A DNA stretch of 64,000 nucleotides, from assembly GCA_014526335.1 (NCBI GenBank), contig JACTAT010000021.1, positions 3,471,937 through 3,535,936 of the forward strand. Direction: 5' to 3'. How positions within the stretch are numbered: position 1 is the first letter of the stretch; the number at the start of each line of letters is the position of its first letter. Positions 1-12,900 of this stretch are shown here, one piece after another. The notes under the pieces were generated by a model. It was not told where the DNA came from. It saw only the letters and a list, made by a program, of their open reading frames with translations, and did no database searches. Made by a program: the position numbers and the translations under genes. The stretch is from Chrysaora quinquecirrha. Lineage: Eukaryota > Cnidaria > Scyphozoa > Semaeostomeae > Pelagiidae.

Positions 1-300
1 TTTTGATACTTTGTAGTTCTGAAAAATTCTTTAGCTCTAGGTATACCTGTCCCCTCAGCCTCAAATCTGTCTGATGTGTCTGGCCTGCCTTCCCCATTAT
101 TGCCATTAGTTTTGGTTTGATAATTTTAGATTCCTTCACCCTTGCTTGCTTGCTGTTGACAGAGGATAAAGATTGAATCACCCTGCATTGATCTAAACAG
201 TTAAAAGTTTGCGTGTGTCCACAGCGAAACTGGAAGGTATATGTACTTTTGCCAAGCTTCATCTTCAAATGAACTACTGAAATAAAAGGGCAAGGCCTAC

Positions 301-444
301 CGTCCCATCCAAGTCATCAGTTGTCCCAAACAAAATAGGCAAACTTTCTTTTACCTTGTTTAGAGCTGAAGAGCAGTGTATATTTCTCGAAGTTGCACGA
401 AGGATTGACGACGACAATATTGCTTTTCCAATTCTAAAAGCCAT
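301..444 (-). CDS. possible first coding exon with mitochondrial presequence
   Basis: Reading on the minus strand, an ATG at 444-442 opens 48 codons beginning MAFRIGKAIL and rich in Arg, Ser and Ala with no acidic residue in the first 30, which is how mitochondrial targeting peptides look. The frame runs to a GTAGGC donor at 300-295 in phase 0. The following exon should lie at lower coordinates. An open stretch towards position 1 exists, but I could not decide its frame, so the protein is not identified. A longer ORF extends upstream of this ATG but is low-complexity Phe/Leu/Ser and looks like 5' UTR. It could also be a chance ORF. Confidence 0.35.
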
Positions 445-1880
445 CGTGATTCTGTGAAATTGATATGGAAGTGGAAAAAGAAATAAAATGCACAAGCTTC
501 TCTCTGGAAAATGCTGCAAGAGAAGAGAAATGTGAGAAAACGACAACAACAACGTCAACAAATGATTGAAACAGAGGCTGGCAAGTTTTCAACAGATTTT
601 TGAAAAAGAGGCTGATGAATGGCAAAACAAAACCCGGAAAGCAACTATTTTCACGCCGGTATTGGGGGGGGAGGGCATAAGGAGGGTTAAAAAACCATAA
701 AACTGCAAATTTTTTAGCCAAAACCGTACAAGCTTACATCTTTTTTCTTAAAACCGTAAAACCGGTTCTAAGGTCCGCGCGCGTTTCTTCCTCACCTCCT
801 CTCCGCACTGAAGCTCGCAGTGCGCAGTTATAGCTTATTAAGTTCTAACTGGAGATGCATTCTTATTGGTATGCTCCCGGTATACTGCAGAGGGCAACCT
901 TTAGAAATTCGGTGCACGTGATGCTTTTTTTCCACATTAAACCAAAAAGCCGGTTCTGTGTAGACAGAAAGAGTTCGTTTTCTCACTGGGACTCTTCACT
1001 CAATTTTCATTGTTCTTCCCGCCGAAAGCTGATTGGTGTTGAAAACACAATGCCCATTCAGCTTTTCTTTCTGATTGGTGCATTTCGAGCAGCATCTGGA
1101 TATAAATTTCACCTTAGTTAATTGTTGCCTTAGTTTTCTGACGTTCATACTCTGTAGAGTGTCAGACGAAAAAAGCTTTTAAGTATGCCCAAAAATGTTT
1201 CCGCTGTTTATCCCAATTCTATAGCTAGGAGTTGACTCCTCCCCCCCTCCCCCTCCCATCTCGCCTGCTCACCGGAAACTTGGCCTTGTTGAACATGCCT
1301 TGTTCAATAAGCATGCTCTTTGATCCATGTGACTTTCTGATCACGTACTAATCAATACGAGTAAAGAGCCGAAAAAACTTCGTCTCTCATTTTCCTCAAA
1401 TCAGACTTCAAACAAACTTGGCTCTAAGATGACAAGATAAGCAATGAGCTAGACACCTCACGAAGTATCATCAAATCAAACATATAAAGATACTGGCGCT
1501 GATTCTTATGTAGCTCTTTTCTCATCTACATCGGCTTGCAAAATTTGCTTGAACTTTGTTTTTACGGGTGCAGGTCCTTATTCATTTTCACTGACATCGT
1601 TCTTGCGGGTGACATGGTTCGCCGAATCGCGTTCCTTCGACTAGAAGAAATTGCGAAAAGCCGCATCTTTTACTGATATCTAAGAACCAAAGAGAAAACG
1701 AAAGAATCGGCCATTTTTCATGAACATTCAAACACCATAGAGATACTTAGAGTCAATATTGTTGCTTTTTCCAGAGCTTTCAAAAGGACGACAGATTCAA
1801 TTTACATCAAACTGTGAGTAGTTTCATATGAAGTACTTCTGTCGATTGCATTATGATAGGCCAACTTTTAATATTGTTAT
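445..1880. other. non-coding stretch, partial old MITE, nothing else recognised
   Basis: No coding exon is visible. At about 895-1225 there are fragments of a repeat family seen again at 9588-10690 and 16680-17225: a block with CGGTTCTGTGTAGACAGAAAG, then TCTGATTGGTGCATTTCGA, then a right end with AATGTTTCCGCTGTTTATC. The rest, including the pyrimidine-rich patch near 1240, shows no structure I can name. Confidence 0.5.
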
Positions 1881-1881
1881 T

Positions 1882-2055
1882 GGTGAAGGTGGAATGGTGC
1901 ATTAAGCGCCAGTCGCTAGGATCTTAGTAATAGGCCAACTAATCGAGACCTCGACCCTGGCTGTGACGCTACCGTAGCTGAGGTTCGAGCCCCGACTTCG
2001 CTGAGCTTCTGGATTAGGCCACGAGGCCGCTGGATTACACAACGACGCCACAGTC
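1882..2055 (-). mobile_element. tRNA-derived SINE, family A
   Basis: This is one of at least six copies in the window of a ~165-bp element. Read on the minus strand it begins with a tRNA-like head containing an A-box-like TGGCTCGTGG block and a B-box-like GGTTCGAGCCC block, continues through a unique middle (AGCGTCACAGCCAGGGTC in better copies), and ends in a tail of CACCTT-type hexamers. On the plus strand the tail appears first as GGTGAAGGTGGAA. A second, truncated copy in the same orientation follows at about 2135-2220. Pol III promoter and tail structure make a SINE the best reading. Confidence 0.7.
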
Positions 2056-2134
2056 CGTTTACTAGATTGTTTCACTATTAGATTTGAATATTTGAATGTT
2101 TAAACATTTGAAACAAGCGCAAATCAAGATCGGT

Positions 2135-2220
2135 GACGGTGAGGTGAAATTGTGTTTTTAGCGCCGGTCGCTCAGAAGTAGACAGACTAACAAGACATTG
2201 GCCCTGGCTGTGGCGCTATG
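2135..2220 (-). mobile_element. truncated SINE family A copy
   Basis: Begins GGTGAGGTGAAATTGTGTTT and continues with the GCGCCGGTCGCT and CCCTGGCTGTGGCGCTA blocks of family A, then stops before the tRNA-like head. It lies less than 100 bp from the fuller copy at 1882-2055. Confidence 0.5.
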
Positions 2221-2547
2221 ATAGCTTTTTATACGGTATACGTTTTATACGTTAGAACGACCTAGATTTCACTTATAATACACCTTTCCAACTAAGGGCC
2301 TCGCTTTCAAAAAAATTTAAAATTGTGTCACAGGAGCATTTCGACGTCAGATTCGAATTCAGCACCTTCGTTTTAGTGTTTGGGCAAAATTTTACGCTTC
2401 TAGTCCTTACGATTGTGAATAATAATAATATAGGTAGATAAGGGAATGGAATGTCGTAAGATCTATGAAGTCCCTCTCTATAGAGCCCCATTACAGAGTC
2501 TGTAGTGATCCCTTTCTATGTTGTTTCGCAATAGCATATGTACGGTA

Positions 2548-2945
2548 CATATTTTTTTAATAAGCAACTAGACTTTTACCTAGCCCTCAAAGTTGCTTAA
2601 AATTTTAGACATTTCAGCCCTCAAAGTTGCTAAAAAGTTGCTTAGCATTTTTTGTACCTAACATTTGATTTTGCGGGTCAGTGTCATCAACTGTTAGGCC
2701 TACAACACAACTTTTGGGAGACAGTAAGTGGAAAACGTTAGCTAACGAACTTCAACATGCAAAACAAAGGAACAAACATTTCCTAACAACAAGAAAGCGT
2801 ATAAGCTTGGTTGTTTGATTTCGTAGTTGCTTACAGTAATTTAGTTGAGCCCTCAAGTTGCTTAATGTTTAAAGTCAGTTCAGCCCTAGTTGCTTATTGA
2901 GCGGTTTCTTATAAAAAGTAGTGTACTGTAGTAGATGCTAAGATC
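2548..2945. mobile_element. MITE of the AAGCAACT family
   Basis: Starts with TTTTTTAATAAGCAACTAG and ends with the reverse-complement-like CTTATAAAAAGTAGTGTACTG; inside are repeated blocks of AGCCCTCAAAGTTGCTTA. Related inverted-repeat stretches occur at 31316-31852, 38480-38735 and 42762-42965. No ORF. Target duplication could not be fixed. Confidence 0.5.
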
Positions 2946-3660
2946 CATTAGCTGTCAGAAACAATCCCAACTCAAACAAACGTTTTTTACCATGTCCCCT
3001 TGAAATGAAGCTGCCTTTTCTGTTGTGTAGAAATAAAGCGCGGGAAATGCCTAACTACCCGTCAGGTGTTTTCATTCAATAAGTTGCGTTTCAAACGAGT
3101 CGCTTGTTTAGATTTTCGATCTTGATTGTTTACAATATTGTTGTTATTGTTGATCAGATTTTCTCTCTCATTTTATTCCTAGTCTGATTTTCGTTTGATT
3201 TTTCAGACTGAAAATGCAAAAGTTTTGGGAGCAAGGTATTTGGGACGGCCAAAAATATGGTAAGTATTTGCGATGCACACATTTTTATATATACTAATAA
3301 TAATATAAAAAGAAATATAATAATTATTATTATATAAAGAAACCCTTAAAAGGAACGCACATTTAAAAGACCGATAAACTTGAAAGAAATTTTACTACTA
3401 AAGATAAAATAGCTAAGGAACTTTTCAATTTTGAATATTTTTTTCACTGCAAACAATCAAGAATTAGGAAGCCGATTCCATTCATTCGCAGTACAAACTC
3501 GCATGAATAGTATATTACGCATGTATCAAATTTTGCGTGAGTAGTTACAATCTTTCCTCCTATATACATTTAAGTGTCTCTGTATTATAGTCATGGTACT
3601 AAATACACAGTTGAAAAATTCAGGGGCTACAGTTAGAGGTCCAAAAATCAGGTACGCTAT

Positions 3661-3991
3661 CCGTGCCAACATGTTGGCCAACATCGCCACCAAAATTTGT
3701 TGGCCAACATTTTTGTCGATTTAAACAAAATTGATGTGTTGGTACAGTTTGCTATGTCTCGCCAACATTTTCAATTTCGGTCGTTATTTCGGAGAGCCTT
3801 AAATGGGTAATAGATTTAAGCTGGCGGTTTGAGTTCGAACTAGCTGCTTCCTTTTCGGTACTGTTTGCATAAGATCATTTGAAGATGATGTCAGCAACCC
3901 AAAACATCTCAGATGCTGTGATAGTGTGGCAAACAGTACCAACATGTTGGTGTATTTTTACCCAACATGTTGGCCAACAATGTTGGCACGG
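3661..3991. mobile_element. palindromic MITE with GTGCCAACATGTTGGCC ends
   Basis: The left end CCGTGCCAACATGTTGGCC and the right end GGCCAACAATGTTGGCACGG are inverted copies of each other over about 23 bp, enclosing ~330 bp without an ORF. This is a non-autonomous DNA transposon structure. The flanks do not show an obvious target duplication. Confidence 0.6.
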
Positions 3992-4168
3992 TTCGCACCC
4001 GCCTTAACCTAACCAGTACTTGTATCTCATATTGCAGCTCCTCGTGCGCAAGAACAAATACTCTTGATACTACTTTAAGTCAAGGGTAGAGGACGCAATT
4101 AGCAGATAATCAGAGGAAAATTCACGCAGACCATTCAACCAGAGTAGGCAAATCAGAACAACCTCACG

Positions 4169-6863
4169 ATGCATTTCATCCGAGCTCTATTCTCAAGCAT
4201 TTTGGTCATCTCCTCACTTTCCTGGCTGACTCTTAGAAATCTGTTAAATCTTCCTGTACATTTGGAGGATATTTTCGAAGACAATTTCGTAGATTTTGAG
4301 CAGTTCAAAAGAGATTGGTGTAAGATTAGAAGACAGAAGATCGAGTGGAGAGAAATTCTAGCACCCTGCTTGGAAATTCTAGGAAACCAAACAATGATGA
4401 ATGATGAAAGGTGAATGCAATGATTATGAACATATCTTCATCAAAAGTATTACCCTTGCAAACCTCTATATCCTTAACGGTTAGCCTAACGTGAACAATA
4501 ACTTTTATAATTCTAAGACGAAGAATGACACCGCCAGTCCATAACGCTAGCATGGATACTTCCCCATAACTCTAAAACTGAAGGTGCCGCTTGCCAAATA
4601 GGCTAGAAGCCTAACGCTTACGCTAACACATAGCGTTCACGCTGACGCTAAGAAAATAACGCTCAACTTCTGACGCTAATATCGAAGTTTACCTTGACGG
4701 TAGAAACTGAAAGTTCTACAAACCCATAACACTCAAACTTGATTAACGCTAATGCTAGAAGACGCGCGCTTGCGCTAACCTACAGTGTCGACGCTGACGG
4801 TAGAAGACGGCACTTACGTTAATTTCTGACACCGCAACACCGATATTTACACTGAAATTAGATTCTAACGATTACGCTAACCCATAACTTTTATACTTTT
4901 ATACTTATGATAGAAGCCTGGCGCTAACCCAAATCGTCAACATTGACGCTAGAACAACAATGTTTATGCTGATGCCAGACTAAACATTTCCAACGCTAAC
5001 GCTATAAGACTTACATTGATCCACAACGCTAGCACGGACATAAGAGCTAACACTCACACCAGCTGTATCCCTAATGCTGACCATAACTCTGAGATTGACG
5101 CTAGGCCTAACATGATCTTGATTTTGACTCTAGCGTTAGTGCAAACCATGACGCTGGAACTATCGTTTCTGCTAACACCATGCAAAAACATCCAGATTCT
5201 TTGTTGTTTAATTTTCAATTCTAATTCCTTGATGCCCTAAGGTACGCAACGGCTGCCAATCAATCACGCATCATTGCCGCAGAAGTGAAGCCAGCCGGGG
5301 AGCATTCGAAATTCACCATCGCAACATTCAACAGAATGGGAGAAGAGAAGCGAATAGGTGGAGATGCAATTCGAGTGACTCTCAGAGGAAAGACTACTGT
5401 AGCTGCAAATGTTTATGATCGAAAAGATGGACGGTATGATGTAGTTGTGCTCCTGATGCAGCCTGGGAGATATCTTGTCGACATAAAACTGGACTACACG
5501 ATGTGTAAAGGTTTAAAAGACCCACCAATGGAGTGGTTTGTGAATTGTACGTATGTAAACCTCTATAAAAACTTTGTAAAAGTTGTCATTAATGGAAAAC
5601 CGTCCAACTGCATTATAGGACCCCTTCACCCTTATCATAATGGCTTGGCTTCACGTAAGAAGATTATTTGACAGTTATTGTCGATTGCAGGCTCGCTCAT
5701 GGCTGGCTAGTCCAATTTCGGACAGGCAGATCCGACCGCAGCGGCTGCAAGGGTGGGTCTGATCAGGTTTGGGGGCTGCTGAGGCCGCATGGTCCTTTCT
5801 CCTTCTCCTCTTGTCTTTGATATTGTCTCTACGACGGCTTGCAAACAAGGAGACAGCTTGGTGGACGCTCTGTCTCCAGGCGTCGCGGACAGCAGCGAGA
5901 GAGGACCAGACAACGTTTGAAAATATATGAACGGATGCATGCCTGATTCTCATTAGCCTCGTTAAGAGCTGAAAAGTAGAAATTTACACCCTGGCCGAAC
6001 GATCAAACATTGTTGGTTGAAACTTAAACGTTGAAAATAAGCTTTACTAGCAATGTTTGAACATTTGGCCATGTCACAAAACATTGCTTGAAGAACAAAA
6101 ACAATCAGCATCTGTTTCATGATGTTTTGAAATGTTTGGCACGCAGTGTTTTGGTACGTCGCCAAACGCCAAAATACTTTGCTTGCCAATCAAATTTAAA
6201 ATGTGTAACTATTGAAGGCTCTGGCCAAACGATTAAACATCGTTTGTGAAACATCTGAAATTTCCTTTTCGAACAAAATGTTTCGACGTTTGGCCATATC
6301 GCAAAACATTGCTTGTCAAACATTTTGGCTTTTCAAAAAATCGCTATGATTTAAACAATTCTGCTTCTCAAGCAATGTTCTGCGACGTAGCCAAATGGTC
6401 AAACATAGCTTGTAAAGCTAACCTTTAATGTTTGACAAACAATGTTCGATCGTTTGACCAGGGCCTCAAACAGACATTGGCTGACGTGATCAGTTCCTTA
6501 TCTGTCGTTAGCGTTCGCCTGTCGGTAAAAAGGCAATTCTTTGTACGGAATCTGGTATTCTTGACTTTGCAGACTAAGCAGTTGTTTTGGTGCAAAGAGG
6601 TAATAATCACCATCGTTTTTTAGCACATTGCTCTGGAAAGTGGAAAGGCATGAAGCGAATAATACCAAGAAATCTATTGTCCAACATGACAGATTATATT
6701 GACAAGTCGATTTCTGAATCATTTACTATAACAGTACCTCCAGCAAGATATAACATCTCAGGTAATTCTACATAAGTTTTATTCGGATGATCATCATCAT
6801 GATCATCATCATCATCATCGTCATCATCATCATCATCATCATCATCATCAACAGCAGCAGCAG

Positions 6864-6961
<98 letters not shown>

Positions 6962-9900
6962 GCACAAATCAAGCTGGGCTATCTACAAGATAACATGCAG
7001 CCCCTTACTCGGCCCTTACTCAAGCATCTCAATATATTTTTATGTAGATTTCTATTCTCTCTTTCTCTCTACCAATGATTTGCGCTTTCTTGATCATTAG
7101 AACTACCGTCTATTATCTTTGGTTTGGATTGTGGTTTACCGTGCAATCTCTTTTGGGATGGGCATGGCGAATGGACATCGGACGGAAAGCAATGGAGAGC
7201 CTATTTACCACCAAATATTGACGGTACATTTGCTTTTATTACTATTTATAAATTACTATTATAATTACTATAGCTATTGCTATTACTATTACTATTACTA
7301 TTACTATTACTATTACTATTACTATTACTATTACTATTACTATTACTATAACTATTACTACTATTATTATTACTTTTACTATTGCTATTACTTGTTCTAT
7401 TGCTATTACCATTACTATTACTATCACTGTTACTCATTGCTATTACTATAACTATTGCTATTTCTATTACTATTACTATTACTGTTACTCATTGCTATTG
7501 CTATTACTATAACTATTGCTATTTCTATTACTATTACTTTTACCATTTCTATTGCTATACTATTGCTATTACCATTGCTATTACTATCACTATCACTATT
7601 ACTATTACTTTAACTATTACTAATACTATTACTAGTACTATTACTAGTACTACTATTGCTATAACTTTTACTATTGCTATTGTTTTTCTATTGCTATTAC
7701 GATTACTATTACTATCACTGTTACCCATTGCTATTACTATTACTATTGCTATTTCTATTACTATTACTATCCTACTATTACTATTACTAATGCTATTACT
7801 ATTACTGTTACTATTACTATTAATATTACTTTTACTTTTGCTTATACTATTACTATTACTATTACTATTACTATTACTATTACTATTACTATTGCTATTG
7901 CTATTACTATTACTATTACTATTGCTATTACTATTACTATTACTATTACTATTACTATTGCTATTACTATTGCTATTACTATTACTATTACTTTTACCAT
8001 TTCAATTGCTATACTATTGCTATTACTATTACTATTACTATTACTATTACTATCCCTGTTACTCATTGCTATTACTATTACTATTACTATTACTATTACT
8101 ATTACTATTACTATTACTATTACTATTACTATTACTATTACTATTACTTTTACTATTACTATTACTATTACTATTACTATTACTATTACTATTACTATTA
8201 CTATTATTACTATTACTATTACTATTACTATTACTATTACTATTATTATTACTATTACTATTACTATTACTTTTACTATTACTATTACTAGTACTTCTAC
8301 TATTACTCATACTATTACTATACGAACCAAGAATGGGGAATATGTGGATATACGGAGACTCAATCAGTTATTACTTTCACAAATCAGTCCAGCATGAACT
8401 ACTTTGTACAAAAATATTCAAGAAATGCTTGGTGACGTATAACTGGCTATACCCAAAAACACTCTATGAAATTGTAAGATTTTTGTATTTGTAATCTCAT
8501 TTTATCACGCTTTGCATTTCTTCGCATTGCCTTGCTTTTTCCCCGGATGGGGTACTTTATTGTTCCAAATACAAGACGCACCGCCGAGGTATACCAAGGC
8601 CACCCTTAAATTACTGTTAACTGTTAAAGTCTACTGTTAAATTATATTACTCGTGTGGACCCATATAGAGAAAGACAAAGAATAATTTACCGATTTGTAG
8701 CAATATCCCAAATATGGGGCTTAATTCAAGGGCATTTTAAGGCCTGAGACAACTCTAAATATGGCGAAAAAGCTTTTGCACTAATAACTAAGATGCATTC
8801 GACCAATTTGCACCTTTAAGTTAACCACTCCAAATACAAAATCTATAATCAGGTTTCAAAAGCATGTCTATAAGTATTTACAGTTGACACTACCCATGTG
8901 TAGAGATTCTTCATGAAAACGAACCAATATGTAGGGAATTGTCTCTCAAAAGTACCCATTTGATTGGCCCATCTACAATCATGGACAAAAATTATGATAC
9001 AAATTGGAATCTTCTACAGTTTCACCCCCTTCCCCCACTTCAATGTTGAAAAGTGTTGAAAACAACATGAAACACCAAAAAGTGACAGTGCGGCAACTTT
9101 CATAGGCACAACAATGAAACAGGGGGAGGGGGATAGAGACACTTGTATCAAATTTGTCTCATAGTATTTTGTCCAGGATTGTAGTACATTGAACAACTGA
9201 AGTCCCCCCACCTACCCATTGGGCATATTTCAGCTCCGCTCGCTACTCCTTCGCTTTGCTCTGCTGTTCTTCAATAAATCAGATTGTCTGACCCAGCTAA
9301 CTAAAAGGTTTGCTGAGATAGTAAGGATATGGTTAGGGTTGGCTTTAAGACTAGACGTCATGTCATTGCTATGTGACTTTACTAAAAGTTTAATTTATTT
9401 GCCCAGAGACACACTTGTGCTGACATTGACCTAAATGTTACACTTGTGAAGAATTACCTTACCAATGTAACAGAAAGACGAGAAATGGACGAAAACAGTG
9501 TTCTTCTGTTTAATGCTGGAGCTCATTACGTTAAGGTACGCAGCACACTTTCATTTTGTCATACCATTATAAACCTCTAACTGCTACATAAAGAATTGCG
9601 ATAAATTGCGGAAACATTTTCGGGCATAATTAAAAGCCGGTTCTATGAAGACAAAAAGAGTTGCCTTATTCCTCGATTCTTTTCCCGATTCCCCGTCCCC
9701 CCCCGTCGCCCCTTTAGTAATAGCCAATCTAAAATCGGGTCAGTTGATGAATTCTCTCTAGACAAAACGGCAAAGCAAAATCTAAGCCACAAACGATCTA
9801 CCTATCAATCAAAGTCATCATCTTATACAAGTTTAAGAGAGCAGAATAAACGCTCCGTTCCTCCTCGTTCCTCCCCGTTTTTCCTTATTCCTCCCCGCTC

Positions 9901-12900
9901 CTCCCTGTTCCTTCTCATTCCCCGTTCCTCTTCATTCCTCCTCGTTCCTCTTCATTCCTCCTCGTTCCTCTTCGTTCCTCCTCGTTCCTCTTCATTCCTC
10001 CCTGTTCCTTCTCATTCCTCCCTGTTCCTTCTCAATCCTCCCCGTTCCTCTTCATTCCTCCTCGTTCCTCTTCATTCCTCCTCGTTCCTCTTCATTCCTC
10101 CTCGTTCCTCTTCGTTCCTCCTCGTTCCTCTTCATTCCTCCCTTTTCCTTCTCATTCCTCCCTGTTCCTTCTCATTCCTCCCTGTTCCTTCTCATTCCTC
10201 CTCGTTCCTCTTCATTCCTCGTCGTTCCTCTTCATTCCTCCTCGTTCCTCTTTTTCCTCTTTTTAGAAATAGCCTTTCCTATTTCATTTTCAAGCGCCAC
10301 AGAACCCTCTTCACGCACATTCCTTGTGAAATTCAGAATGTGTGTAGCTTTTTTCCGCTTAAAAGCCGCAGCCGCATGCAAAGTGTCGTAAACCAATGTC
10401 AATAGATACCAAAAAACGCAAGCCGCAACTAATTCAGAAGCCGCAAACCGAAGAAAAGGCATCGCGAAATCCGTAAGCTGCACTCAAAATAGGGGTCGAA
10501 GCCGTAAAGCCGCAAAACTATAATAGGCCCCCCATCTGGGTATAAATTCAGCCTTAGTTTATTGTTTCGGTCTGTTTCTGATGTTTATACTCTGAGCAGT
10601 GTCAGATGAGAAAGACTTTCAAGTAAGCTCGAAAATGTTTCCGCTGTTTATCGCAATTCTGAAGTTTTGCACAACTCAAATACTGTACATACACATGCTT
10701 AATCTCTGCCTGGCATATTCCTGAACCTTAAGCCTCGCTCACACTAGGTCTTTAGATGCTCCATTAGGGGGGATCAGGATATCCCATAACCCTTACGATT
10801 TTTCTTAACATATCCCTGACCCCTGTATCCCTTTTATCCCAGAATTTTACAAAAATTATCCCGTATATCCTTGAAGATGATGTGGCCTCACAGTGAAATC
10901 CAGCTGGCTCGTGGTGTGAGAAGCTCAGTGTGGTCAGGGTTCGAGCCCAGCCACGGTAGCGTCACAGCCAGGGTCAAGGTCTCGATTAGTTAAGCTATTA
11001 CTGAGATCCTAGCGACTGGCGCTAAAACACCATTTCACCTTCACCTTCACCTTCATTATGTCCAGAATAGTTTCTCTGACTTTTTCTGGAAATATCCTAT
11101 AGCGCTAATACCCTAATGGGGTCTCTCTAAGGTCGTCAGGAAGATCTTCGAGATCTCGATCTTCGAAACTCAAATGCCAAATATCGGCAATAGGGGTGTG
11201 TTCTTTTGGTACTTTTATCTCTTCTAAATTCTGTAAAAAAGTGGGCTTCGAGGCTTCCGATTTCAGACGCCAAAAACGCACTTTCTTGAAAATACGAGAC
11301 TTTGGAGAAGTTGAGTTGGAAACAGTTTCTCTGCAAAATCTTCAACGGAGTCAGGAAAGTTTAGAGCCTTCACAGTCCCGATTTTCTCGAGAGTTATCCA
11401 AGGGAAAAGGTGCTGAAATGGTGTTTTAGTGTCAGTCGATAGGATTTCAGTAGTAGGTTAATCACAACTTTGGCCTTGAATGTGACGCTACCGTGGCTGG
11501 GCTCAAACCCTGACCACACTGACCTTCTGACACCATGAGTCAGCTGGATTACACCACAACCTTACAGCACCTTCAAAAGAACGGGCTTTCGATCTCTCGG
11601 AAGTCTCCAGGAAAAGAAGATGCAGAAAAGGTCCCAAAAGAACGTACCCTAGGTGTAATGAGTCGTATCGTGGGTCATTGAAAATGACCTAAAAATGACT
11701 CGGTATTTCGGCAAAATCGTTAAAATTGCCAACCGTGTGCATTGATAATAAAACACAGGATAATAGGGTATTTTGAGTCCTTGACAGATTCTCATATAGA
11801 ATAGCTGCTCATATATAATAAGAGTAGGTTTTGGGGGGTATTTTCTACTTCTATGACTGGCTGGTTAGGGTCATTAGAAGCGTTAAGACTTGTCGTGCAG
11901 TGGTTACCGTGCAGGGATCACAAGGAAAATGTTGCGGATTCGTGCCACGGTCTTTCCACTGTGATTGCAGAGATAATTACCTTGGTCATGTTTTCAACAC
12001 AAATGTGCCTCTCCTCACTAATGTTTAAAATTGGTGCCTCAGCAATGAAAGCAAAAAATTGCAGAATCGCCGAATGTGGCTGCACGCTGTTCAAAAAAAA
12101 ACGTCTTCCCAATGGAGACGAAGAAATGCTTGAGCTGAGGGGGTAAGAAGATTGTAAAGCGCCTTAGAATATTGAATTATAGTTAGGGCGCTATAAAAAT
12201 GCAATAACCTTGTTAACCTTTAAGAATGATGCCGTATTAGGTCGTTAGAGTCTTTCTCTCAAATTCATCGTTACTTTTAATTTAAAAAATATACCTGTTT
12301 TGTACCAATTTCGCCCAAGTAATTGACATACCATTTTTTTGGTTTGAAGAACACGTCTTTCAAGAAATACAGAGAGACGATAGATGCAATGATTGAAGCG
12401 ATTAAAGGGACGTATAATGGGACGGCTGTATGGAGAAGCTCAACTGCAGTTCATAAGCAATCTATACCTATTATGGGTTCATTCAGAAGGTTCATAACAA
12501 GCCAGGTAAATAGAAAATAGCATTCTTCTCATAGATATATGTATAAGGATGCAGTCGAAAACTGACACTAAATCGGTAAGACAGAGCTCGTCCCTAAGGA
12601 CAGTTCAGAGAAAGAATATGGTCGATTTATGGTAAAGTAGGGGACAAAGTTGGTTTCAAGTCGACATGTTTTACTGTGTATGAGCATCTGATGATATGTA
12701 TCAAGTCAGAAAGGTTAAAAGCGAAGGCACTAGAAAGACAGTAGATGCTTTGATACGATTATGTTGCCTTAGCCGCAATTAGCCATTCTCGGAAAAATTT
12801 CCTTTTTAGAGACAATTAGAAATAATGCAAGACAACGACGATTTGAAGACCTGTTTTGTTTTCAACGCTAACGCTCTACAAACTAAGCCATCTATGGCTA

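Noticed and set aside
6694..6972. ORFs of poly-Asp, poly-Met or poly-Ile
   Set aside because: All three frames of an (ATC)n microsatellite inside an intron; no coding context.
7382..8494. 370-codon Leu/Tyr/Ile-rich ORF
   Set aside because: It is the ATTACT satellite read through into NXPE exon 5; only the last ~50 codons are real.
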